IMG/VR virus record: IMGVR_UViG_3300050821_008244
Span: 1-48,383 of that record
Strand: one strand, 5' to 3'
Length of the DNA stretch: 48,383 nt
Source of the DNA: a virus
Positions within the stretch are counted from its first letter, which is position 1. Each line of letters starts with the position of its first letter. The notes under the pieces were generated by a model. It did no database searches and was not told the DNA's origin. It saw only the letters and a program-made list of their open reading frames with translations. Shown piece after piece: positions 14,724 through 21,754 of the stretch. Position numbers and translations under genes: made by a program.

Positions 14724-17195
14724 TTATTTCGCCCAGACTGTGGAAATCTTGTAGTCCGCCTCCATCACGACATGTGTCATGACCTCTGCAGCCGCTCTCT
14801 TATAGGCGTCGGCGACAGCCTCAGCAACAGCCTGAGCCTTCGATTTCTTGACAAGAATGACCAACTCGTCGTGGACGAATTTGATGAACCGGGCCCCGAG
14901 GGTCGGCAGGACATGGAACAAATAGGGTTTACCGTTTTTGTCAATTCCGGAACCCGCAGCGACTTTTGCGATCGACGCATTGGTCCCTTGAATCGGATGA
15001 TTCATTCCCTGCCGCTTGATACCGCCTTCCATAGACCAGATCGCACGACTGATCTCACGTTGCGTCGGCTCTCTGTGCTTCAACCAAAAACTTTCTTCCT
15101 TGTTCGGTTTTCTACCGTTGATCTCGGTGAAATGGGCGACAGCGTGCTTCTGTTCCGCCTCAGGATATTCGAGGCTCTCGGCCCAGTCCTTGACGACCTT
15201 GTTGTACGCACGCTCAGCCGTGGGTTTCGGGAACGATCGGCGGCGACCGAACATGTCACGAGCTTCACGCTCGTCCTCCGCTTTCTGCCCACACGACTCG
15301 AGGAAGTCCCAGACATCTGGAAACTTCTCTCTGTGGACCGCAACGAGATGCTTGGCCTCACCGATGTCCATTCCTGTTCGGGCAGCGAGGGTTTCAGCAC
15401 TCCCACCGTACATCAAAAGAAAGTTCAGAGTCTTAGTGTTCTCACGTATTTTCTTGTGCTGTTTGCACTTACATTTTTCGTGCCGTGGTGTGCCGTCAGG
15501 ACGCAGAGCGTAATACGCACAACCTTCCTCAGTGCCTTCTTTCCACTGGACCGGCATCAATATCTCAGTCGACACCGAGTGAATGTCTTCGCCTCGATTG
15601 AACGCATCGATCCAAGTCTTGGCGTTGGCTAGATCAGCGATGATCCGTAGCTCGGCACCGGACATGTCGACCGTGACGTAGACCCACGGATCGTCCTCAT
15701 CGATCACTTCCTCGAGTTCCATCTCCATCCATGCGGCAATAAAGCAGGAGCGGACCTCTTCTTCACGAGGAAGATTTTGACCGTTAGGATTGTCGGAACT
15801 CGTCCGCCCAGTTTCAGCGATGAGCTGGTTGTACATCGAATGGAGCCGATGCGTGTACGGAGAGACCCAGCCTTCTTCGTTGCCAGGATGCGTCATCCAC
15901 TCTTTTGTCCAAGCATATCCGTAGGTCTTCAGCCTCTTGTCCCAACCTCTGTAGTCGAGAAGATTTTCGATCAACGGAAACGACTTGTATTCCTTGAGGT
16001 CACCTTCATCCGTAGATTCGAGGCCTTTGAGCTGCTTCGGCCAATACTCCATCAACGCTCTGTACATCTGAGCATTCGAGTCATAGTTGATCAAAGCTTT
16101 CCCTGGGCAGTCTTCAGCGAGATTCTTGACCTTCGTTCTCTTCTTGGAAAGAGTGCTAGCTTTTTCCTTCAGCTCGTCTTTCATTCTCTTCCGCTCAGCC
16201 TCTAGATGGGCCATCTGTAATATGCACGCAGCGGACGTCGCCGGGTCGGATTTCTTCGTCTCTTTTGCCTTCGCCTTTAATGCGAGTTCGTCGTCGCTGA
16301 CTTCGTTATAGACCTTCCACGCCAGCTTTGCGACTTCGACTTGTTGCTCTGTGATGATCTCGTGCTTGCTGCCAACGAGAGGCAAAAAGACGTCATCGAA
16401 CTTCTGTAGACAAGCTTTGATGTGTTCCTCAGCGTTCTTCGTATTGCTGTTCCATTTCTCACTGTTGAGTTTTTCTCCGTGGACGTGCATCTCTGCGAAC
16501 GCACCTATAGCCTCATTCTCCAGCTCCATCGTCCTCAGAAGTTTGTCATTCTCCCCAGTGATAATCTGACGTCCCTTAATAGAGTGCGGGAACCGTGTGT
16601 CGAGTGCGGCGTATTCGTACTGCTCTTGCGTCAGCTCATTGTCGACATCGAACGAAGTCTGAAATGTCTTGTCGATTTCGTAGTCGAAGTACCGCTTCAT
16701 CATCTCTTCCATCGAATACCAGTCGTAGTCCTTCAACGAGTGATCACCGGCGTAGATGACACGCTCAGCGAGCTGGCAGTCCCAAAAGCAGTAGGGACGC
16801 ACACCCCATCCCCAGTAAAACGTCACATATTCAAACCAGAGGTTGACGCCAACCTTTTCCCATGTGTGAGACTCTAGAAATGGACGGATGCGATCAATGA
16901 CCCATTTGACACGAGGGTGCTTATCTAGGTTCTTTCCATAGAATCCCTGACAATCACGGAGATTGTCTCCAGACTCAGCGAAGGCGAGAAGATCAATAAC
17001 GTATTGTTTTGTCTTAGTGCCGAACTGAATGAGACGGCACTTGCGGGCGAAGAACTGCTTGTGTGGCGTCGTTTCTACGTCTAGCCCGAGAGTTAGGGTC
17101 TGCTTGATCCATGCACACATCTTCTCAAGCTCGAGTTCATCCTTGACGACTGTGATATCCATCGGTGGCTTGAGATTGGCTGTTATGAGTTGCAT
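14724..17195 (-). CDS. Family A DNA polymerase with 3'-5' exonuclease
   Basis: From ATG 17195 (GGAG just upstream) the protein has 823 residues. Residues 1-200 hold a DnaQ-like proofreading domain with LGLDVETT (Asp39, Glu41) and a late YAALDTR motif. The polymerase domain has motif A TVDMSGAELRII near residue 508, motif B KTLNFLLMYGG near 587 and motif C VHDELVIL near 773, plus the NPNGQNLPRE substrate loop. Between motifs A and B lies a Cys/His insert (HEKCKCKQH), which may bind zinc, as in other phage Pol I enzymes. It is the replicative polymerase of this phage. An upstream frame to 17243 lacks a ribosome site. Confidence 0.95.
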   Translation of the reverse strand: MQLITANLKPPMDITVVKDELELEKMCAWIKQTLTLGLDVETTPHKQFFARKCRLIQFGTKTKQYVIDLLAFAESGDNLRDCQGFYGKNLDKHPRVKWVIDRIRPFLESHTWEKVGVNLWFEYVTFYWGWGVRPYCFWDCQLAERVIYAGDHSLKDYDWYSMEEMMKRYFDYEIDKTFQTSFDVDNELTQEQYEYAALDTRFPHSIKGRQIITGENDKLLRTMELENEAIGAFAEMHVHGEKLNSEKWNSNTKNAEEHIKACLQKFDDVFLPLVGSKHEIITEQQVEVAKLAWKVYNEVSDDELALKAKAKETKKSDPATSAACILQMAHLEAERKRMKDELKEKASTLSKKRTKVKNLAEDCPGKALINYDSNAQMYRALMEYWPKQLKGLESTDEGDLKEYKSFPLIENLLDYRGWDKRLKTYGYAWTKEWMTHPGNEEGWVSPYTHRLHSMYNQLIAETGRTSSDNPNGQNLPREEEVRSCFIAAWMEMELEEVIDEDDPWVYVTVDMSGAELRIIADLANAKTWIDAFNRGEDIHSVSTEILMPVQWKEGTEEGCAYYALRPDGTPRHEKCKCKQHKKIRENTKTLNFLLMYGGSAETLAARTGMDIGEAKHLVAVHREKFPDVWDFLESCGQKAEDEREARDMFGRRRSFPKPTAERAYNKVVKDWAESLEYPEAEQKHAVAHFTEINGRKPNKEESFWLKHREPTQREISRAIWSMEGGIKRQGMNHPIQGTNASIAKVAAGSGIDKNGKPYLFHVLPTLGARFIKFVHDELVILVKKSKAQAVAEAVADAYKRAAAEVMTHVVMEADYKISTVWAK

Positions 17196-17332
17196 TGGTC
17201 TCCATTGAACACACTTCGGGCTTATCCCTCTTTCCTGCATCATAGGTAACCATGCGGTTGGCCGATGAAGGAAACAAAAGATACCAGATATACAAAACCC
17301 ATCTGGTCTACCTCAGAGACGCCACGTCCCTC

Positions 17333-17485
17333 TTAGGACCCGTAGGCCCCACTCTCACGAGTGCACTGCTTTATTTTGTCGTGGCTGCAGAGTCTGACGA
17401 TTCTTCTTGATTGATGCAGTTTTTTAATGACCGGGTCGTAAGCCCTCAACGTTGCCCGGTAGAAGCACGCCCCGCAGGACGGCAA
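17333..17485 (-). CDS. Possible small zinc-finger protein (uncertain)
   Basis: In the 320-base gap between the polymerase start and the HNH gene, one frame reads LPSCGACFYRATLRAYDPV and ends with LCSHDKIKQCTRESGAYGS. It contains CxxC and CxxxxxxxC that could bind zinc. No ATG is available downstream of the HNH gene; the TTG at 17485 lies shortly after AGAGAAAG. The rest of the gap (17196-17332) holds no convincing gene, only a weak stem CCAGAT/ATCTGG near 17285-17307. Confidence 0.3.
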   Translation of the reverse strand: MPSCGACFYRATLRAYDPVIKKLHQSRRIVRLCSHDKIKQCTRESGAYGS

Positions 17486-17516
17486 GAATCTTTCTCTGTC
17501 TGAAGTACGAGTGCTG

Positions 17517-17804
17517 TCACATCCACGGATGGATGCGTCTGTGACAATCCTCGCAGATCGCAACGAGATTGTCAAGTGTGTTTCCACCGCCGAAGCAAAT
17601 CGGACGAATGTGGTGGCGTTCAGTCGCAGGCATACGGCCACACGACTGACACAGAATATTGAGCGGCACGAGGTGCTTCATTTTTTCGAAAGCGATGCGG
17701 ACACGAGTCTGCTGCAGCTTTGATACCCGGCGACCGATAGAGGCCATACGGACAAGGAAAGGCAGGCGAAGCTCGAGAGACATTGCGACGAATGGATGAG
17801 GCAT
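17517..17804 (-). CDS. HNH endonuclease, first gene of the leftward operon
   Basis: From ATG 17804 the protein has 95 residues. The C-terminal half is an HNH nuclease: CQSCG, then TERHHIRPICFGGGNTLDNL, then CEDCHRRIH, which gives the His-Asn-His core and two CxxC zinc pairs. Longer frames up to 17843 would begin inside the -35 box and cannot be transcribed from the visible promoter. The ATG lies only about 4 bases from the predicted start of transcription, so the message may be leaderless. Small HNH proteins near phage ends can act in packaging or as mobile nucleases; which applies here is unknown. Confidence 0.75.
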   Translation of the reverse strand: MPHPFVAMSLELRLPFLVRMASIGRRVSKLQQTRVRIAFEKMKHLVPLNILCQSCGRMPATERHHIRPICFGGGNTLDNLVAICEDCHRRIHPWM

Positions 17805-17814
17805 GTGCGACCTA

Positions 17815-17843
17815 AGAATACACGCCGCCGAGGGTATTGTCAA
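17815..17843 (-). promoter_or_regulatory. Leftward sigma-70 promoter
   Basis: On the minus strand TTGACA (17843-17838) is followed after exactly 17 bases by TATTCT (17820-17815). The match to the -35 consensus is perfect and the -10 has five of six. The predicted start is about 17808. It would drive the HNH gene and the polymerase operon. Confidence 0.85.
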
Positions 17844-17849
17844 GTTTTT

Positions 17850-17878
17850 TGTCAGAAAAATGTGACAAATTTCTGACA
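17850..17878. promoter_or_regulatory. Perfect dyad between the divergent promoters, likely operator
   Basis: TGTCAGAAA (17850-17858) and TTTCTGACA (17870-17878) form a 9-bp perfect inverted repeat with an 11-base spacer that itself holds TGTGACA. The dyad is centred between the two divergent promoters and its TGTCA/TGACA cores also occur in the -35 boxes. A dimeric regulator binding here could control both directions. Confidence 0.6.
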
Positions 17879-17900
17879 GACTGTGTGGGGACGAATTTGC

Positions 17901-17929
17901 TTGACTTTGGGTCCGTTAGAGGTTACTAT
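17901..17929 (+). promoter_or_regulatory. Rightward sigma-70 promoter
   Basis: TTGACT (17901-17906), a 17-base spacer and TACTAT (17924-17929). The predicted start is about 17936, two bases before the ATG of the first rightward gene. It faces the leftward promoter across the dyad. Confidence 0.85.
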
Positions 17930-17937
17930 CGGTGTGT

Positions 17938-18198
17938 ATGGGACGCAAATCTAAGAAGGGAAAGAGGTTAGACCCTAATTCAGCTGACTGGTGGGAGCGT
18001 CGACTCCAAAATGAGGGTCTCGGCGTGGATCGAGGCACTAGTAGAAAGCTCGTCTATGTTGGTGGAAACAAGGCACTTGATGTCGTCGAGAGGACCCACG
18101 AAGACAGGACTGAGAGCGAGTTTTCCAAAAAGTCTGAAAAAGAGACAGAAATAACTCCTAGTCCTGTAAAGACTTACAGGCCTGCGAGACCCATTTAG
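17938..18198 (+). CDS. Leaderless small basic protein, first rightward gene
   Basis: 86 residues beginning at ATG 17938. There is no ribosome site, and the predicted start of transcription is about two bases upstream, so the message is probably leaderless. The protein opens with a basic stretch (MGRKSKKGKRLDPNSADWWERRL), has a short beta-like part (RKLVYVGGNKALDVVERTHED) and ends in a charged, disordered tail. No family recognised. Its place at the head of the operon suggests an early host-takeover or regulatory role, by inference. Confidence 0.65.
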   Translation: MGRKSKKGKRLDPNSADWWERRLQNEGLGVDRGTSRKLVYVGGNKALDVVERTHEDRTESEFSKKSEKETEITPSPVKTYRPARPI

Positions 18199-18485
18199 GC
18201 CCCTGAGCGTACCACGCTATAGGAAGAGAGCACAGATTTTGGCCCGACCGTGGCCTTTTCGTACAACAACCTTGCTAAGCCGATCCTACGACTCAATAGT
18301 CGACTGCGATCAGGCCCTTACGTCTGGTGCGAAACATACAACACGGTCATCTTTTATCTTGACAAACGGGGTGGAGTCTCTCCTCCTACGGCGGGCATCG
18401 CTCGCCGCCCACCCCGATATTGCGGGGGCTTTCGATGCTGGTGCCAGCCAGTGAAAGCCCCCTGCCACCTATTTGAGGAGAAAAT
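18199..18485 (+). promoter_or_regulatory. Structured non-coding leader
   Basis: These 287 bases separate the first and second rightward genes. They hold a small AGCGT/ACGCT stem near 18206-18218, a GGCC/GGCC stem followed by TTTT near 18241-18258, and a strong hairpin in which GGGGGCTTTC (18424-18433) pairs with GAAAGCCCCC (18453-18462), its loop holding a second stem GCTGG/CCAGC. The last hairpin ends about 10 bases before the ribosome site of the next gene, so it may protect the message or attenuate transcription. A GTG-started frame (18250-18561) crosses these stems and is not convincing. Confidence 0.5.
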
Positions 18486-18722
18486 ATGCCCGCACCCCAG
18501 CCCTCGCAGTTCACTTACGAATCAATGCTCCCAGAGACCAACCCATCATTCACACGCATGAAGATCACGTTCGACGTCAAAGAAGGCGTCAAATCAGAGG
18601 ACATTCATCCGTTGGAATATCAGGCTACAGTTCTTGCGTGGCTCGCCGGTGATGTCAAGCCGTGGAACGATTTGCAGGTCCGTACAGCAGAGCACAACGC
18701 TCAGTTCGAAAAGAAGCAGTAA
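18486..18722 (+). CDS. Small acidic hypothetical protein
   Basis: 78 residues, with GAGGAG at good spacing before ATG 18486. The middle part (KITFDVKEGVKSEDIHPLEYQATVLAWLAGD) looks like a compact alpha-beta domain and the tail is charged. No family recognised. Confidence 0.65.
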   Translation: MPAPQPSQFTYESMLPETNPSFTRMKITFDVKEGVKSEDIHPLEYQATVLAWLAGDVKPWNDLQVRTAEHNAQFEKKQ

Positions 18723-18741
18723 AAAATCTCTAGGAGGAGAT

Positions 18742-19317
18742 ATGGCGTACAAATCTGCAGGCAATGAAGGATCGAGTTTCCGTGCGAAAAATCACGACGA
18801 GGTCCACGCCGCATTCGAGACCGCAGTTCTAAAAGTTCTGAAGCTCGATCTCATCAGGAAAGTCTACACCATTCCTGTGCCGAAGGCATCCGCAACATTG
18901 CAATTTTGGGAACCGAAGCGTAGTTATACGCCGGGAATCAAGATCGAGAACGGACCTGAGGTCAAATATCTCGACGTCGATGAATTTGCTGACTGGGCTA
19001 ACCTCACAGTCAGCGACGCCGTAGAAAAAGCAACGATGCTCGGACACGGTTGTGGTGTACTCTACAACTGTCTCGTCAACAACGCTCTTCGCACCAAAGA
19101 GCACAAGATTGTTTTCGATCTCTTCAACAACAATCTCAAATTCAACTACGTCCACAATGCGGAGCCAAGTGTCGCAGACCCGATGGGAATCATTCCAGGA
19201 TGGGTTTCTTTCCGTTTCCATTTCTACTCCTCAGACAGTTTTAAGGGTCTGGGTATGAGTGACGAAGAAACACTGACACGGCTCGAGGCGTTTAAGGCGA
19301 GGCACGGGAATCTATGA
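18742..19317 (+). CDS. Protein sharing the major capsid protein's C-terminal motif
   Basis: From ATG 18742 (after AGGAGGAGAT) the protein has 191 residues. Near residues 138-160 it carries NAEPSVADPMG followed by IIPGWVSFRFHF. The major capsid protein at 29755-30786 ends with NAEPTVADPEG and LIPGWTSYRVHF at the equivalent place. The remaining sequence is not obviously capsid-like: an alpha-beta N-terminal part with KASATLQFWEPKRSYTPG. It may be a truncated capsid relative, a capsid-binding protein or a modified vertex protein. Expression from the early rightward operon is odd for a structural protein. Confidence 0.65.
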   Translation: MAYKSAGNEGSSFRAKNHDEVHAAFETAVLKVLKLDLIRKVYTIPVPKASATLQFWEPKRSYTPGIKIENGPEVKYLDVDEFADWANLTVSDAVEKATMLGHGCGVLYNCLVNNALRTKEHKIVFDLFNNNLKFNYVHNAEPSVADPMGIIPGWVSFRFHFYSSDSFKGLGMSDEETLTRLEAFKARHGNL

Positions 19318-20288
19318 AAGTCCTAGTCGCTGTCATGTCTTGCCACAAGTACGAATATTATGTGGCACAGAACAACATCGATTGGTTTGACGGTGTCCGA
19401 AAACTCGTCGACCCTGCCGCTCAGCGGCAAGCGTGTCGTGACACTTGGTTGAGTGAACTTCCCGAGGAATGGGACTATCGATTCTTTATGGGAAAGCAGT
19501 TCCCACGAAGAGATCGGGACATCAGGCATTTCAAGACGCCAACGATTCCTGAAGCACTTTCAGACGAAGTCCTACTCGATGTCGACGACACCTATCGTGG
19601 CAACGGATTCAAGCTTCACGCCATATGTCGATGGGCACTCGATCGTGGTTATGACTACATCTTTCGAGCCGACGACGACACGATGCTATGGATGGATCGA
19701 ATTTCAAGAGTAGGTTTTGAGAAATACGACTACACAGGCAACTGTCTTCCGGATGGGCGAGACCCTGGTGTTCATGCGGGTTTCGCAGTGTTTTTGAGTC
19801 GCAGGCTGATGGAGTTGGTCGTCAGAGAAGCACCGTCATATGAATACTGGTGTGACGACGTCTGGGTCGGTGATATCGCCCGGGAAAATCGGATTCCTAC
19901 GAATCCTGTCATGAGTATTCAGACACGGCTAGGTCTTGACAATCGTCGAGATTATTACATCAACACCGCCGTACTCCCAATTGATCACAGTTATGCGGCA
20001 CTTCATTCCGCTACGCCTGAAATCATGCGGGAGATTTTCAACAGAGAAAAGGAAATCAAAAATGCCAGCAACACTCAGCAAGAATGCAAATTACCCGAAC
20101 GGAGTCAGCGGACTGATCCCGGGAGTACCGACATCAGCACAGAACATTGTCCCGGCGAACGGAGCATCGAATCCGGCAGTGGTGGCCCAGATTGCGACGA
20201 TCGCAGGGTACACGACGGAGAATCAGGTGGATCAGACACAGCAGTCAGCTGCGAAGTTGGTGGCGACCTCGGTGTCACAGCCGGGTAA
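19314..20288 (+). CDS. GT-A glycosyltransferase (galactosyltransferase-like) with an overlapped tail
   Basis: 324 residues. RQACRDTWL followed by WDYRFFMG and later YDYIFRADDDT (Asp120-Asp122) is the pattern of galactosyltransferase/Fringe-like GT-A enzymes; the triple Asp binds the metal and sugar nucleotide. The enzyme domain ends near residue 250. The last 75 residues (from about 20062) are Ser/Gly/Asp-rich without a fold and coincide with the gene at 20062-20397 read in another frame, so this tail probably arose by loss of an earlier stop. A paralogue with a damaged DDD motif lies at 34534-35430. Confidence 0.85.
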   Translation: MKVLVAVMSCHKYEYYVAQNNIDWFDGVRKLVDPAAQRQACRDTWLSELPEEWDYRFFMGKQFPRRDRDIRHFKTPTIPEALSDEVLLDVDDTYRGNGFKLHAICRWALDRGYDYIFRADDDTMLWMDRISRVGFEKYDYTGNCLPDGRDPGVHAGFAVFLSRRLMELVVREAPSYEYWCDDVWVGDIARENRIPTNPVMSIQTRLGLDNRRDYYINTAVLPIDHSYAALHSATPEIMREIFNREKEIKNASNTQQECKLPERSQRTDPGSTDISTEHCPGERSIESGSGGPDCDDRRVHDGESGGSDTAVSCEVGGDLGVTAG

Positions 20289-20397
20289 CGCTGTCCCCAA
20301 CGCACAGGACGAAGCAGGACAGCCGATCCAGAACACGACCTATCAAGGCAACGCTGCAGGTTACTCTGAAAAGGGTACGAACGCTCTGGAAGAGTAA
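20062..20397 (+). CDS. Small Asn/Gln-rich protein overlapping the glycosyltransferase gene
   Basis: 111 residues from ATG 20062 with GGAAA upstream. The product (SKNANYPNGVSGLIPGVPTS, then AAKLVATSVSQPG, then QNTTYQGNAAGYSEKG) is low in charge and rich in Asn, Gln, Ala and Gly, like small virion or assembly proteins. It shares 227 bases with the glycosyltransferase in another frame. In this stretch the composition of this frame looks more like a protein than the other. Confidence 0.6.
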   Translation: MPATLSKNANYPNGVSGLIPGVPTSAQNIVPANGASNPAVVAQIATIAGYTTENQVDQTQQSAAKLVATSVSQPGNAVPNAQDEAGQPIQNTTYQGNAAGYSEKGTNALEE

Positions 20398-20434
20398 GTT
20401 CAGCAACGGTCAAAGTACAAACCTAGGAGGCACT

Positions 20435-20578
20435 ATGTGGTATTTCATTGTTCCCGTATTGGCACTCATCGCCGGTTATGCGTTTCGTGGTCTGTGGCGT
20501 CGATTGATCGGTAAAGCCGATGTCGCCGTCGTCAACGAAGCCAAAAGAGTCGAAACCGACATCAAAGCGAAACTGTAA
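20435..20578 (+). CDS. 47-residue single-span membrane protein
   Basis: ATG 20435 follows AGGAGG. One hydrophobic segment (residues 3-20, YFIVPVLALIAGYAFRGL) is followed by a basic turn (WRRLIGK) and a charged helix. The predicted topology is N-out with the helix in the cytoplasm. Function unknown. It is the last gene before a strong terminator. Confidence 0.65.
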   Translation: MWYFIVPVLALIAGYAFRGLWRRLIGKADVAVVNEAKRVETDIKAKL

Positions 20579-20584
20579 ATAGAG

Positions 20585-20611
20585 GGGCCCTTTGTGGGCC
20601 CTTTCTTTTTT
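20585..20611 (+). terminator. Rho-independent terminator
   Basis: GGGCCC (20585-20590) and GGGCCC (20596-20601) pair around TTTGT, followed by TTTCTTTTTT. It ends the early rightward unit. The same GGGCCC core occurs in the hairpin at 14652-14673. Confidence 0.85.
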
Positions 20612-20668
20612 GGAGGAGAGCTGGAGCGTCTTGTGCATGACACTTGGCCTCGTGAAATCAGTCAATCC

Positions 20669-20698
20669 TTAAAAGACCCTTTGCTCGACACTTATACT
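20669..20698 (+). promoter_or_regulatory. Possible promoter after the terminator
   Basis: TATACT (20693-20698) is a good -10 box preceded by TTAAAA at an 18-base spacing. Its place just after a terminator and 50 bases before the next gene fits a promoter for the packaging genes. The -35 is weak. Confidence 0.4.
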
Positions 20699-20750
20699 GT
20701 GGGTGGAGCAGTTTCACCACAGGAAACAATTGGCTATAGGAGGAGACCAT

Positions 20751-21053
20751 ATGCCAAGTCTACAGAGAAAAAATGCAAGGGCAGAGAACCGATTTCTGAA
20801 AGACCTTCAGGAATTGTGCCGTGACAAAAAGATTCCGCCCTCGATCAGACTCAAGGCATTGGACCGCATCGGTATTGTGTTAGGCAAATTTCCCAACACA
20901 GTCATAAAGCCAGTTGAAGAAGACCTTGAGCCGACTAATAAGCGTCCGACAGATGTAGGTGTGCAGGACAAAGTCGGCGACATGATGCGTGAGTTGAAAA
21001 AGAAAGTAGAGGAGAGCGATGCAAACCCCATACATAGTGTGGAAGGAAGTTGA
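20751..21053 (+). CDS. Small basic protein, possible terminase small subunit
   Basis: 100 residues with AGGAGGAGA before ATG 20751. The N-terminal part is basic and helical (RKNARAENRFLKDLQELC, then PPSIRLKALDRIGIVLGKF), compatible with a short helix-turn-helix, and the C-terminal end is acidic and coiled (VGDMMRELKKKVEE). Terminase small subunits have a similar layout and often lie ahead of the large subunit, here 3 kb downstream. The assignment is a guess from position and layout. Confidence 0.5.
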   Translation: MPSLQRKNARAENRFLKDLQELCRDKKIPPSIRLKALDRIGIVLGKFPNTVIKPVEEDLEPTNKRPTDVGVQDKVGDMMRELKKKVEESDANPIHSVEGS

Positions 21054-21261
21054 GGCTTTTGCAGCCCAGTTCAAAATCGACGGCGTCAGTATTTTGCTCG
21101 ATGACACTGCTAAGAAGTTTGCCCATGCTTTTGCGAATGCATCGTTGATGTCGTATGCGTCTGCTAATTTTGCAGAATCACAGGTCATGCTCCGCAATGC
21201 GGTCGCCGTTGCTAAGCAGGATGTCGTCAACATCCCGACAGAGAAAAAGATTCAGTTGTGA
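21019..21261 (+). CDS. Small hypothetical protein
   Basis: 80 residues from ATG 21019 (AGGAG upstream), overlapping the preceding gene by 35 bases. It is helical and rich in Ala (AKKFAHAFANASLMSYASANFAESQ). No family recognised; it may form a small bundle. Confidence 0.6.
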   Translation: MQTPYIVWKEVEAFAAQFKIDGVSILLDDTAKKFAHAFANASLMSYASANFAESQVMLRNAVAVAKQDVVNIPTEKKIQL

Positions 21262-21752
21262 AAATGCACGAGATCATTCCGAGGCTTTATGTCGGCGGAG
21301 ACGAGGCTGTTGAAGAAGCAAAAAGTCGTCGGTTCGCTCGCCTCGCAGTTGCCAAAGAAGGACCCGATGGCCACCGGCACATGTTGGGGTATACGACTCT
21401 CGGGGCTCCGAGGGGCGACAATTACTTCTGGGCTCGTGATGGCGATCACATGGCCCTCAATGTCATAGACATGGAGGACCCGGGAATGATTCCCGACGAA
21501 GCTCTAAACCGGGGGCTGAGATTCATTCGAGAGCAATACGACGCAGGCAAAAAGACACTGGTACATTGCAACGCCGGTCATTCACGTGGTCCGACGTTGA
21601 TGATGATGTTTTTGAGAACCATCGGTGAACTGCCTGACAGCTTCCATAGAGCAGAAAAGATTTTTCGCACGCTCTACCCGCCGTATGATCCCGGGACAGG
21701 GATGCGGACACACGCACATCAGAGGTGGTCGACTCTGCCGAAGTTCAGGTAG
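21258..21752 (+). CDS. Dual-specificity/tyrosine-type protein phosphatase
   Basis: 164 residues. VHCNAGHSRGPT holds the cysteine phosphatase signature C-x5-R (Cys104, Arg110), and NVIDMEDPGM upstream offers a general acid in the usual place. The start (RLYVGGDEAV) matches the first strand of dual-specificity phosphatases. Such enzymes remove phosphate from Tyr or Ser/Thr, or from phosphorylated sugars or RNA ends in some families. The GTG at 21258 overlaps the previous stop (GTGA); ATG 21264 is an alternative. A virion-gene neighbourhood is unusual for it. Confidence 0.85.
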   Translation: MKMHEIIPRLYVGGDEAVEEAKSRRFARLAVAKEGPDGHRHMLGYTTLGAPRGDNYFWARDGDHMALNVIDMEDPGMIPDEALNRGLRFIREQYDAGKKTLVHCNAGHSRGPTLMMMFLRTIGELPDSFHRAEKIFRTLYPPYDPGTGMRTHAHQRWSTLPKFR

Positions 21753-21754
21753 AT

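Noticed and set aside
17333-17641. 102-codon frame beginning inside the HNH gene
   Set aside because: Its first half is the shadow of the HNH gene; only the last 50 codons could be a separate gene and are listed with low confidence.
18201-18230. T7-like phage promoter (ACGCTATAGGAAGAGA resembles CACTATAGGGAGA)
   Set aside because: No single-subunit RNA polymerase gene is in the window, and similar ATAGGAGGAGA strings occur before many genes as ribosome sites.
18250-18561. GTG-started frame of 103 codons in the structured leader
   Set aside because: No ribosome site, it crosses three hairpins and runs into the next gene out of frame; its composition (Pro, Arg, Cys, His) looks like non-coding DNA.
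20594-20824. 76-codon frame starting in the terminator
   Set aside because: It begins in the terminator T-run, crosses the proposed promoter and overlaps a better gene with a strong ribosome site.
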